A stretch of DNA of 16,134 nucleotides from an uncultured Mesorhizobium sp. (GCA_937958475.1 CALFXR010000184.1:1-16134), one strand, 5' to 3'; shown: positions 7,637 to 15,472, counted from the stretch's first letter. Program-made: numbers and translations. Notes: generated from the letters alone by a model not told the origin.

Positions 7637-8314
7637 TCAGGCTGGAAAGCGTCGACGGATGTCCGCGGCGATAAGCGCCTGTATCTTCCACAGGTTGCGA
7701 TCACGAATGCCGTGTTCCTCCAGCTTGCTGACGGTACGGAATGCGTACTGCGCCGACGAGCCCCAATGACCTGCGGCGCGCGCGAGCACCTCGGCCACTT
7801 CCGGAAGCGGCCGCCGGCCGGCATAAGCCCTGCCTGTTCGCGAAGAAACGAATGCGAGTGCCTTTACCGTCCGGCCCCCGGCAACCACGTCGATCCAGCG
7901 TGGGACGTTGGTTGGTGGATTCGCGTCGATCTCGCGCTTGAGAAGCCTCACGATCTGCTCGCGGACATTGTCTGTCGCCACGCGATAGGCGATGCCGACG
8001 CACGAGCCGCCACGGTCGAGCGCAAGCATGAGGGCCGGCAATTCGCGCGTACCGCGCCAGCGGGTCAGCTTGAGACAGAAGGAGCGATGCCAACCTCGCG
8101 CCACCGCGCGCCGCTGCTCTGCGACCTCGAACTCCGGATTCCAGATCAGCGATCCATACGCGAAGATCCATAGCTCCGCCGGGCTGTACTGAGCTAGGAC
8201 CGCCTCGGCCATGCTGTCGAACTCGGCGTCGGTATGGTCTGCGGTCCCCGGTTCCGGGCCGGGATCCGGTTCGGTCCGCTCCACAAGTTCGACGAGCTCG
8301 GCCGTCAGTTCCAT
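7637..8314 (-). CDS. ChaC-like gamma-glutamylcyclotransferase
   Basis: A 225-residue protein of the ChaC family, which cleaves glutathione (or gamma-glutamyl compounds) to 5-oxoproline and Cys-Gly in the cytosol. Residues ~48-60, WIFAYGSLIWNPEF, hold the YGSL substrate loop. They are followed by GWHRSFCLKLTRWRGTRELPALMLALDRGGSCVGIAYRV. The catalytic Glu is probably E128 in LLKREID, aligning with the RE of human ChaC2. The C-terminal half (VKALAFVSSRTGRAYAG, AGHWGSSAQYAFRTVSKLEEHGI) also fits. About 45 acidic residues precede the domain, a longer N-terminus than usual. GAGGT lies six bases before the ATG. Codon use is looser than in the neighbours, with CTA, ATA, AGG and CGA codons present and GC visibly lower. 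With gaps of 92 and 125 nt it looks like an insertion into the glyA-nrdR junction. Confidence 0.9.
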   Translation of the reverse strand: MELTAELVELVERTEPDPGPEPGTADHTDAEFDSMAEAVLAQYSPAELWIFAYGSLIWNPEFEVAEQRRAVARGWHRSFCLKLTRWRGTRELPALMLALDRGGSCVGIAYRVATDNVREQIVRLLKREIDANPPTNVPRWIDVVAGGRTVKALAFVSSRTGRAYAGRRPLPEVAEVLARAAGHWGSSAQYAFRTVSKLEEHGIRDRNLWKIQALIAADIRRRFPA

Positions 8315-8344
8315 ACCGTTACCTCAAGCCAGCGGTAGCTAGAG

Positions 8345-8377
8345 GTTATACGTGCGCGGAGCCGACGATGCCGTCAA
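8345..8377 (-). promoter_or_regulatory. Weak candidate promoter for the ChaC-like gene
   Basis: On the minus strand CTTGACG (TTGACG at 8377-8372) and TATAAC (8350-8345) lie in the 92-nt gap between glyA and the ChaC gene. The elements are good individually, but the 21-base spacer is longer than the usual 16-18. The call is therefore tentative. Confidence 0.28.
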
Positions 8378-8406
8378 GCGCAGGGATTGAGCCCGGCGGC
8401 GCGGAA

Positions 8407-9720
<1,314 letters not shown>

Positions 9721-10033
9721 GGGTTTCGTTCCTCGATGTGCTGATCTCGCGGGGTGGCGCGCTCTAACACACATCCCGGTGGTCATCCACGTACGAGAAG
9801 CGAATTTTCATCGTCTGCGTGCGCCAAGCACGGCCTTCTGGACGCCCGAGACGGGCTTCCGCCAACGAAGCCTATGGCCGACGAAGCAGCGCAGCCCGCT
9901 CGGCGGCGTGACGGCCGACGAGCGCGACACCGGGACAACTCCGGCAGCAGCCCGGCAGACAGGAAACAATCTATCGTTAATGATCAGTTGTTATGAACGC
10001 TTCCGTAATCTCGCATCGCATACCCCCCGGCCC
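9721..10033. other. Divergent intergenic region between glyA and the chemoreceptor gene
   Basis: These 313 nt separate two divergent starts and must contain both promoters, but I could not assign convincing -35/-10 pairs. An AT-rich patch (about 9963-9995) lies near the chemoreceptor start and could be part of its promoter. A small hairpin CGTGC-GCCAA-GCACG occurs at 9818-9832. No riboswitch consensus was recognised, and open frames across the region have the Arg-rich composition of non-coding GC-rich DNA. Confidence 0.5.
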
Positions 10034-11377
10034 ATGACATCACCCAACACCGCTACCGAATACGCTGGCTTCTCAGCCGACGCACTCATTATCGGCGCGC
10101 TCGAAAAGGCGGCCAGGGGCCAATACTCGCTGATCGACGGCGGCAGCAATCCGGTCGCCCGTGCGGTGAACCTGCTGCTCGCGAGCCTGCGCACGCAGGC
10201 CGCGTCGAGTCTCGACAGGACCGTCGAGACCTCGATCGCGGTCAACGAGACCTCGGTCCAGGGCGCCAATCTTCTCTATGGCTTGCGCCGCGTCGACGAC
10301 TATTCGCAGTCGATCGCCGCTGCGGCGGAGGAGATGGCCGCCAACGTGAACGAGATGGGCCGCGGCGGCCAGGCCATCGCGTCGAGCGCCCGCGAAGCCG
10401 GCGAAAGCGTCGTCCAGGGCCGGTCGTCGCTCGATGCCATGACGGCCGAGATGAATCGCGTCTCGGTCACCGTCGGCGAGACCCGGACGCGTCTTGAAGA
10501 CGTCCAGATGCTTGCCCGGAAGATCGCTTCGCTGGCGGAGACAATCAAGAAGATCGCCACCCAGACCAATCTGCTGGCGATCAACGCGGCCGTCGTGGCC
10601 GCCCGGGCCGGCGAAGCGGGCAAGGGCTTCGCCGTCGTCGCCACGGAAGTGAAGGCGCTTTCTGAGAGAACGGCGGCGGCGACCGTCGAGATCACCGGCA
10701 TCGTGTCCAGCCTCACGGAAGGCATGGGCAACATGATGGGCGCCATGCACGAAAACGCCGCTTCCGTGGCAGCCGGCAACGCGGCGATCGGCGAGCTCAC
10801 GCAGGCGATGGCGACGATCGAGGGCAACATCGATCGCGTCGTCCGCAACAGCGAGGCGGTCCGCGCCGCGCTCGAACAGCAGAACGAGGCCGCCACCAGC
10901 GTCGCAGCAGGCATCGGGCGCATCGCCGGCCACGGCGGGAAATCGACCGCGGCGCTCGAGACCGTGCTTGCAACGATGGACCGGGCGCAGAAGTCGCTGC
11001 AGGCGCAGATCAACGACATTGCCGAAGTCGACGTGCCCAACAAGTACGTCAAGCTGGCCCAATCGGATCACGTCATCTGGAAAAGGCGGCTGGCGAACAT
11101 GATCATCGGTCGCGAGGGACTTCGCGCCGAAGAGCTGAGCAACCATCACCAGTGCCGCCTCGGCAAGTGGTACGACCGCGTCGACGATCCGGCCTTCACG
11201 TGCAAGCCGGCATTCGCTGCCCTCGAGGTCCCGCATCGCAGGGTCCACGAGACCGGTATCTTGGCCGTCAAGCGCTACAACAGCGGCGACATGAAGGGTG
11301 CCCTCGCCTGCCTCGGCGAGGTCGGGAGCGCCTCGGAAGAGGTGCTCAACCTGCTGCGCCAGCTCGAGATCGAATAG
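10034..11377 (+). CDS. Soluble methyl-accepting chemotaxis protein with C-terminal CZB zinc-binding domain
   Basis: A 447-residue chemoreceptor without membrane helices, so cytoplasmic, with the same layout as Helicobacter TlpD. About 70 N-terminal residues match no domain I know. The coiled-coil signalling domain spans ~70-330, with its hairpin tip at IATQTNLLAINAAVVAARAGE (174-194). The CZB domain (~340-445) has the expected zinc ligands H346 (SDHVIW), C374 (CRLGKWYD), H401 and H405 (PHRRVH). At the tip Val188 replaces the near-invariant Glu equivalent to Tsr E385 (codon GTG). No PAS, HAMP or NWETF-type CheR tether is seen. The start is uncertain: 10034 has no clear ribosome site, and an in-frame ATG at 9980 would add 18 residues, with AGGAA about 14 bases upstream. 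No other chemotaxis gene lies nearby. Confidence 0.93.
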   Translation: MTSPNTATEYAGFSADALIIGALEKAARGQYSLIDGGSNPVARAVNLLLASLRTQAASSLDRTVETSIAVNETSVQGANLLYGLRRVDDYSQSIAAAAEEMAANVNEMGRGGQAIASSAREAGESVVQGRSSLDAMTAEMNRVSVTVGETRTRLEDVQMLARKIASLAETIKKIATQTNLLAINAAVVAARAGEAGKGFAVVATEVKALSERTAAATVEITGIVSSLTEGMGNMMGAMHENAASVAAGNAAIGELTQAMATIEGNIDRVVRNSEAVRAALEQQNEAATSVAAGIGRIAGHGGKSTAALETVLATMDRAQKSLQAQINDIAEVDVPNKYVKLAQSDHVIWKRRLANMIIGREGLRAEELSNHHQCRLGKWYDRVDDPAFTCKPAFAALEVPHRRVHETGILAVKRYNSGDMKGALACLGEVGSASEEVLNLLRQLEIE

Positions 11378-11408
11378 TCCCGGCCGCGCATTTTTCGCCA
11401 GGCCGGGA
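11378..11408 (+). repeat. Hairpin directly abutting the chemoreceptor stop codon
   Basis: TCCCGGCC (11378-11385) and GGCCGGGA (11401-11408) form an eight-pair stem with a 15-nt loop that begins at the base after the TAG stop. The T-run (ATTTTTC) is in the loop, not after the stem. It therefore does not look like a terminator by itself and may be a 3' UTR element ahead of the strong terminator downstream. Confidence 0.4.
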
Positions 11409-11438
11409 GCCGGCCGCCGCCTCGCACCGCCGAAACGA

Positions 11439-11465
11439 CAAAGGCCGCCCCGAGGGCGGCCTTTG
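11439..11465. terminator. Bidirectional intrinsic terminator between convergent genes
   Basis: CAAAGGCCGCCC-CGA-GGGCGGCCTTTG forms a perfect twelve-pair stem with a three-base loop; the outer A/T pairs supply a short T-run in either direction. It lies between the plus-strand chemoreceptor gene (stop at 11377) and the minus-strand L,D-transpeptidase gene (stop at 11502), where it can end both transcripts. Confidence 0.8.
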
Positions 11466-11501
11466 GTCGGTGCCGGCGGACCGGTCCCGAAGCACGGGTT
11501 C

Positions 11502-12752
11502 CTACAGGGCCGAGATCTGCAGTTCGTCGACGCCGTCGCGGCCGTAGATGTCGTCGCGGAAGTGAACGACGCCGTCGCCGGTCGACCAGGCCGAGATGTA
11601 GGTGAAGTAGACCGGGATCGGATTGGGGATCTGCACCGGCACGCTCTCGCCGCTCTTGATCGTCTGCTCGAAGCGCTGGCGGCTCCAGCCGGGCGTATCG
11701 CGCAACAGCCATGTGACGAGATCGCGGACGTTCTGCACGCGCACGCAGCCGGACGAGTCGAAACGCATCAGCTTGGAGAACAGGCTCTGCTGCGGCGTAT
11801 CGTGCATGTAGACGTTTTCGGGACTCGGGAAATTGATCTTCACCGATGCCATCGCATTGCCGGAGCCGGGATCCTGGCGGAAGCGGAATTTCGCCGCGTC
11901 CTCGGTGTTCCAGTCGATCGTGGCCGGATCGATCTCCTTGCCGTCGGGCCCGAGAATGCGGATGTGGTTCTCGGCGAGATATTGCGGGTTCTTGCGCATC
12001 AGCGGGATGATGTCCTTGCGGACGATCGATTCCGGCGCGTTCCAGTAGGGATTGACGATGATCTCGTTGATCTTCGAGTTGAGGATCGGCGTCTGCCGGT
12101 CGATCTTGCCGACGATCGCCGTGTGACGCAGCGCGATACGTCCGTTCTCGACGGCCTCGATCTGCGCCGCCGGCACATTGACCATCACGTAGCGGTCGCC
12201 GAGGTAGCCGGACATCGAGCGCAGGCGCACGAGGTTCGTCTCCAGTTGGCCGAGGCGCACCGGCGCGCTTATGTTCATGGCGGCGTAGGTGTACTTGCCC
12301 ATAACCCCGTCCGACGGCAGGCCGTGACGCGCCTGGAAGCGCTTCACCGCGGCGTCGACATAGGTGTCGTATGCCTGGCTGATGCCGGCCATGGTCGACA
12401 GGTCGCCCGAAATCATGAGGCGCTTGCGAAGCGCCTCGACATCGGGATCGACGACGCCGAGCTTGAGCTTCTTCGTCGCGGGCACGATCGGCCAGCCGCC
12501 CATGCCGACGATGTTGGCGTACTGCGCGATCGCCTGCTCGAGATACGTCACCGTCTCGGGGCTGAAGATCGGCAGGTTGGATGCCACCTTGCCGCCCTGC
12601 GAGACGCTGGCGTCGAACTGCTCGTTCCAGTTGCCGCGGCGCGGCGAATTGAGGAAATCGGCGATCACATCCTCCGCGCGGGCCGAGCCGGCGATCGCGG
12701 CGGCGGCCATGGCGGAGGCGCCGGTGAGGAAATAGCGGCGGCTTGCTTTCAT
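11502..12752 (-). CDS. Tat-exported L,D-transpeptidase (YcbB-type, YkuD domain)
   Basis: A 416-residue exported enzyme that makes 3-3 crosslinks in peptidoglycan or attaches proteins to it. The N-terminus MKASRRYFLTGASAMAAAAIAGSARA has the twin-arginine SRRYFLT motif and a cleavage-like ARA at 26, so Tat export is likely. A peptidoglycan-binding repeat follows (DVEALRKRL ... AAVKRFQARHGLPSDGVMGKYTYAAMN, ~104-160). The YkuD catalytic domain (~188-365) carries H317 (YMHDTP) and the nucleophile in FDSSGCVRV (C336, R338). The insertion around NPYWNAPESIVRKDIIPLMRKNPQYL is the lid typical of YcbB/LdtD enzymes. GGGA lies five bases before the ATG. It lies downstream of ldtR in the same direction, as in Liberibacter, where the equivalent gene is named ldtP. 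Confidence 0.94.
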   Translation of the reverse strand: MKASRRYFLTGASAMAAAAIAGSARAEDVIADFLNSPRRGNWNEQFDASVSQGGKVASNLPIFSPETVTYLEQAIAQYANIVGMGGWPIVPATKKLKLGVVDPDVEALRKRLMISGDLSTMAGISQAYDTYVDAAVKRFQARHGLPSDGVMGKYTYAAMNISAPVRLGQLETNLVRLRSMSGYLGDRYVMVNVPAAQIEAVENGRIALRHTAIVGKIDRQTPILNSKINEIIVNPYWNAPESIVRKDIIPLMRKNPQYLAENHIRILGPDGKEIDPATIDWNTEDAAKFRFRQDPGSGNAMASVKINFPSPENVYMHDTPQQSLFSKLMRFDSSGCVRVQNVRDLVTWLLRDTPGWSRQRFEQTIKSGESVPVQIPNPIPVYFTYISAWSTGDGVVHFRDDIYGRDGVDELQISAL

Positions 12753-12980
12753 GATTTCCCAGACATTCCCGTTATCCGCAAGACACAGAACTTGAGCCTA
12801 GCGGTTCGTTCTTAACATTTCGCCAACCATGATGACAGTTCGGACGATGCCGCTGCCGTGGCGTCCGCAAGCAACATCGGCTCAGGCCGGGCTTCGGATG
12901 TTCTGACTTCCCGCATCCTCGCTCCCATCCGAATATGGCGGCAACGTGGCCACGATCGACACGGATATGTGAACCCGTGG
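12753..12980 (-). other. Intergenic region upstream of the L,D-transpeptidase gene
   Basis: The gap between the ldtR stop (13081) and the transpeptidase start is 328 nt, of which this part lies beyond the ldtR terminator. It must hold the transpeptidase promoter and probably LdtR binding sites. I see an inverted repeat AGAAC-N16-GTTCT (12787-12812) about 35-60 nt before the start, but no confident -35/-10 pair. An 80-codon open frame on the minus strand is Arg/Pro-rich, runs across the terminator and is not considered a gene. Confidence 0.4.
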
Positions 12981-13021
12981 GGAAAAAGGAAGGGACCGGA
13001 CGCCGCGGCGGCGCCGGTCCC
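12981..13021 (-). terminator. Intrinsic terminator of ldtR
   Basis: An 8-pair outer stem (GGGACCGG at 12992-12999 with CCGGTCCC at 13014-13021) is followed, after one bulged A, by a 5-pair inner stem (CGCCG/CGGCG) and a three-base loop. Reading on the minus strand, the stem is followed by TTCCTTTTTCC. It lies about 60 nt past the ldtR stop and would separate ldtR transcription from the transpeptidase gene. Confidence 0.72.
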
Positions 13022-13080
13022 AGGTCGCTGGAGGTCCCGCGGTCGTCTTCTCACGCCGCGGTTGTAGCTTGCCCGATCCC

Positions 13081-13596
13081 CTACATACGGTAGGCGATCG
13101 TGTCGTTCCAGAAGCGGTCGAGACGCTGCAGGGCGCGGTTCATCATGCGGAACTCTTCCTGGTTGATGCCGCCGACCGCCTCGATCGAGCCGATATGCCG
13201 TTCGTAGAGACCGGCGACCACCTCGGCGATCGCCTGCCCCTTCGGCGTCAGGCTGACGCGCACCGAGCGGCGGTCGATGCGCGAACGCTGGTGGTTGATG
13301 AAGCCGAGATCGACGAGCTTCTTCAGATTGTAGGAAACGTTCGAGCCGAGATAGTAGCCGCGCGAGCGGAGTTCGCCCGCAGTCAGCTCGGCATTGCCGA
13401 TGTTGAACAGCAGCAGGGCCTGGATGGCGTTGATGTCGCTGCGTCCGTTGCGGTCGAACTCGTCCTTGATGACGTCGAGGAGCCGGCGGTGCAGCCGCTC
13501 GACGAGCTGGAGGGATTCGAGATAGAGCGTGCGGATCGCGTCGCGGCGATCGTCCTGCACGGGGGCGGGCTTCGCCGCCTGGCGCGTCGTGATCAT
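13081..13596 (-). CDS. ldtR: MarR-family transcriptional regulator LdtR
   Basis: A 171-residue winged-helix dimeric regulator. After a short variable N-terminus (1-~20), the dimerisation helices begin at RDAIRTLYLESLQLVERLHRRLLDVIKDEFDR. The winged-helix domain covers ~52-115: DINAIQALLLFNIGNAELTAGELRSRGYYLGSNVSYNLKKLVDLGFI, then the wing RSRIDRRSVRVSLTPKG. C-terminal helices (~118-170) complete the dimer interface. The ATG at 13596 has AGAGG eight bases upstream. In Liberibacter and Sinorhizobium, LdtR activates an adjacent L,D-transpeptidase gene and responds to small ligands and osmotic stress (established for those species). The next gene downstream here is such a transpeptidase, which supports the name. 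Two inverted repeats in its promoter region are candidates for autoregulation. Confidence 0.88.
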   Translation of the reverse strand: MITTRQAAKPAPVQDDRRDAIRTLYLESLQLVERLHRRLLDVIKDEFDRNGRSDINAIQALLLFNIGNAELTAGELRSRGYYLGSNVSYNLKKLVDLGFINHQRSRIDRRSVRVSLTPKGQAIAEVVAGLYERHIGSIEAVGGINQEEFRMMNRALQRLDRFWNDTIAYRM

Positions 13597-13656
13597 GGAT
13601 TGGCCTCTCGTTTGTCGCCCGGTGATGGTTTTTGTTTCACCTTGGTCGCGACCCTA

Positions 13657-13677
13657 TCGAATGCCTATAAAATTCGA
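13657..13677. promoter_or_regulatory. Inverted repeat upstream of ldtR, candidate MarR-type operator
   Basis: TCGAAT-N9-ATTCGA is a perfect 6-base inverted repeat located 61-81 nt before the ldtR start. It lies in an AT-rich patch that includes TATAGG on the minus strand, a possible -10. MarR proteins usually bind palindromes of this size, so autoregulation by LdtR is plausible. I saw no clear second copy before the transpeptidase gene. Confidence 0.35.
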
Positions 13678-13682
13678 CTTAA

Positions 13683-13706
13683 ACGTAAGGCTTAACAGCT
13701 GCTTAC
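13683..13706. promoter_or_regulatory. Second inverted repeat upstream of ldtR
   Basis: CGTAAG-N12-CTTACG, a perfect 6-base inverted repeat, starts 5 nt beyond the TCGAAT repeat. It lies between the end of the DUF6163-like gene and ldtR. It could be a second operator or part of the 3' end of the upstream transcript; no T-run follows it. Confidence 0.28.
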
Positions 13707-13764
13707 GACAGGGCCGACGTGAAAGAGCCTTAACGAAGGGTCACGCGCGAAGGAAAAATTGACG

Positions 13765-14205
13765 CTATTGCGCCTGCTCCTTCCTGCGGCTCTCGCGGAC
13801 CTTCTCGATATGGATCACGACCCGGAAGGCGACGTAGAGCACCGCGATGAACAGGTGCGAGATCGGGATGATCGGGCGGTGCCCGTAAAGGTCGGGAAAC
13901 ACGACGTACATGACCGTTTCCGTCGCGGCGCAGATCGCCCAGATGACCGGCCCCCAGGAGACGAGCATCCAAAGGCCGATCGCCGCGAAGGGAAAGAAGA
14001 CCGCCAGCACCACGCCCGCCACCTGCCAGTAGACCGGCATGAGGTCGAAGCGCCACAGGATGCCGGGGTAGACCCCGATCAGCCGGATCCAGTAGAGCAC
14101 GCCGAACAGCAGGCAGTAGCCGGCGATCACGCGCTGGAACCAGACGAACGCTGTCTCGGCGAGGCTCTGCCGCGGTAGCCGGCCGGGCGCGTCGAAGGTG
14201 GTCAC
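13765..14205 (-). CDS. Small four-helix membrane protein (DUF6163-like)
   Basis: A 146-residue protein of unknown function with four hydrophobic segments: around FQRVIAGYCLLFGVLYWIRLIGVYPG (~22-47), VYWQVAGVVLAVFFPFAAIGLWMLV (~55-80), GPVIWAICAATETVMYVVF (~82-101) and IPISHLFIAVLYVAFRVVIHI (~110-132). It ends in a basic cytoplasmic tail, EKVRESRRKEQAQ. The start is taken as GTG at 14205, which overlaps the upstream stop as GTGA; AGGGG lies about ten bases upstream. A longer frame from 14289 is Arg-rich and lies within the hydrolase gene. Translational coupling ties its expression to the upstream CoA hydrolase, while its position next to ldtR suggests a possible envelope role. The DUF6163 name is from memory of similar rhizobial proteins near ldtR, not a search. 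Confidence 0.78.
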   Translation of the reverse strand: MTTFDAPGRLPRQSLAETAFVWFQRVIAGYCLLFGVLYWIRLIGVYPGILWRFDLMPVYWQVAGVVLAVFFPFAAIGLWMLVSWGPVIWAICAATETVMYVVFPDLYGHRPIIPISHLFIAVLYVAFRVVIHIEKVRESRRKEQAQ

Positions 14206-15245
14206 AGGTCGAGGTCCCCTGCTTCGAGCGGCGCGAAGTAGGCGTCGACATCGGCATCGGCGACCTCTTCGAGGGTTGCCGGTTTCCACACCGGCGTCGT
14301 TCCCTTTTCGACGATCGCCGCGCGGATGCCCTCGTAGAAGTCGCTTCCCGCCAGCATCCGCGTCAGGATGCGGAACTCCATGCGCATGCAGGCGTCCATG
14401 GAAAGCGTGGCACCGGCGCGGATCTGGCGAAACGCCACCCTGACGCTGGTCGGCGAGCGCTGGCGCAGCGTCGCCAGGGTGGCGGCGGCGAAAGGATCGG
14501 CGTCCGCGGCGAGACCCGTGACGATCGCCTCGAGGCTGTCCCGAGAGAAATGCCCGGCGATCGAGCGACGGGTCGCCTCGTCGGTTTCGGCGGCGGCTTC
14601 CTCAGCGAATCGTCCGATCGCGGCATCGGGCCCCTCGCCGGCGCAAAGTGCGGCAAGCAGCGGCTCCAGCGCCGCGGCCGGCACGCAATGCGTGGCGAGC
14701 CCCGCCCAGCGCGCGTCGCCGCGGCGGATGCGGCTGCCGGTGAGCGCGAGATACATGCCGTAGCCGTCCTTCAGGCGCGGCAGGATGTGGCTGCCGCCAA
14801 CGTCGGGAAAGAAGCCGATGCCGACCTCGGGCATGGCGAACAGCGCGTTCTCCGTCATGACGCGGTGCGAACCGTGAAAGGAAACGCCAACGCCGCCGCC
14901 CATGACGATGCCGTCGACCAGGGCGACGTACGGCTTGGAAAAGCGTGCGATCCTGGCGTTCAGCCGGTACTCGTCGGCGAAGAACCCGACAGGCGGGTGG
15001 CCGGCCAGGCCGGCCTTGTAGATGTCGAGGATGTCACCGCCCGCCGAGAACGCCCTGCCCTCGCTGCGGATGACGACCAGCGCGACGCCCGCGTCGCGCT
15101 CCCAGGCGTCGAGCGCGGCGTCGAGCGCACGCACCATGCGGTGAGTCACCGCGTTGAGCGCCTTCGCCCGCGTCATCGTGACGACGCCGGCCGAGCCGAC
15201 TCGTTCGAAGCGGATCTCGTCGCCGCCGCCGAAATCGATGTCCAT
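14202..15245 (-). CDS. Enoyl-CoA hydratase/isomerase family protein, probable 3-hydroxyisobutyryl-CoA hydrolase
   Basis: A 347-residue crotonase-fold enzyme, most likely hydrolysing 3-hydroxyisobutyryl-CoA in valine catabolism. The CoA and oxyanion-hole segments are GRAFSAGGDILDIYKAG (63-79) and DGIVMGGGVGVSFHGSHRV (111-129). The pair E140 (AMPEVGIGFF) and D148 (PDVGGSHILPRL) match Glu and Asp of human HIBCH with the same spacing. The C-terminal SDFYEGIRAAIVEKGTTPVWKP is the signature that separates these hydrolases from simple enoyl-CoA hydratases. Length (347) also fits HIBCH rather than the ~260-residue hydratases. GGAGG lies four bases before the ATG. Its TGA overlaps the GTG of the small membrane protein gene. 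It is divergent from hemB and not within an obvious valine-degradation cluster. Confidence 0.9.
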   Translation of the reverse strand: MDIDFGGGDEIRFERVGSAGVVTMTRAKALNAVTHRMVRALDAALDAWERDAGVALVVIRSEGRAFSAGGDILDIYKAGLAGHPPVGFFADEYRLNARIARFSKPYVALVDGIVMGGGVGVSFHGSHRVMTENALFAMPEVGIGFFPDVGGSHILPRLKDGYGMYLALTGSRIRRGDARWAGLATHCVPAAALEPLLAALCAGEGPDAAIGRFAEEAAAETDEATRRSIAGHFSRDSLEAIVTGLAADADPFAAATLATLRQRSPTSVRVAFRQIRAGATLSMDACMRMEFRILTRMLAGSDFYEGIRAAIVEKGTTPVWKPATLEEVADADVDAYFAPLEAGDLDL

Positions 15246-15271
15246 TCTTCCTCCACCGTCGCCGGCATGAA

Positions 15272-15300
15272 GTGCTAAGGGCGGCGCGGAGGGTCGTCAA
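15272..15300 (-). promoter_or_regulatory. Candidate promoter for the CoA hydrolase gene
   Basis: On the minus strand ATTGACG (TTGACG at 15300-15295) is followed after 17 bases by TAGCAC (15277-15272), a 3/6 match to the -10. The leader would be about 20-25 nt and would include the GGAGG ribosome site. The -35 is strong and the -10 weak. Confidence 0.4.
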
Positions 15301-15418
15301 TGGCGGCGGATCGGTTGCCCCCGCCCAACCGGAACCCGGGAACGCGCACAGCCGCAGCGCCGTGCCGCAGGAATCGCATCGGCGGACGGCACGCCGCCGC
15401 GACGGATCGCCCTCCGGG

Positions 15419-15447
15419 TTGGTCATTGCGCGCCCGGCATGTTAAAG
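15419..15447 (+). promoter_or_regulatory. Candidate promoter for hemB
   Basis: TTGGTC (15419-15424) and TTAAAG (15442-15447) are separated by exactly 17 bases and lie about 25-50 nt upstream of the hemB start. Both hexamers are partial matches. No Irr-type iron control element was recognised nearby. Confidence 0.38.
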
Positions 15448-15472
15448 GCACCACCGTTTCGGAGACCGGCCG

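Noticed and set aside
10073..11248. Minus-strand open frame of 391 codons inside the chemoreceptor gene
   Set aside because: His/Arg/Asp-rich shadow of the coiled-coil gene, with no recognisable feature.
11298..12815. Plus-strand open frame of about 505 codons opposite the L,D-transpeptidase
   Set aside because: It starts inside the chemoreceptor gene in another frame, crosses the terminator and is antisense to a gene with intact catalytic motifs.
12812..13054. 80-codon minus-strand frame between ldtR and the L,D-transpeptidase
   Set aside because: It reads through the ldtR terminator hairpin and is Arg/Pro/Ala-rich, with no family match known to me.
15034..15426. Minus-strand frame with a CDSCGTALRLC stretch resembling a zinc finger
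   Set aside because: It overlaps the CoA hydrolase gene in another frame for more than half its length, turns Arg-rich, and has no ribosome site. The Cys pattern is probably chance.
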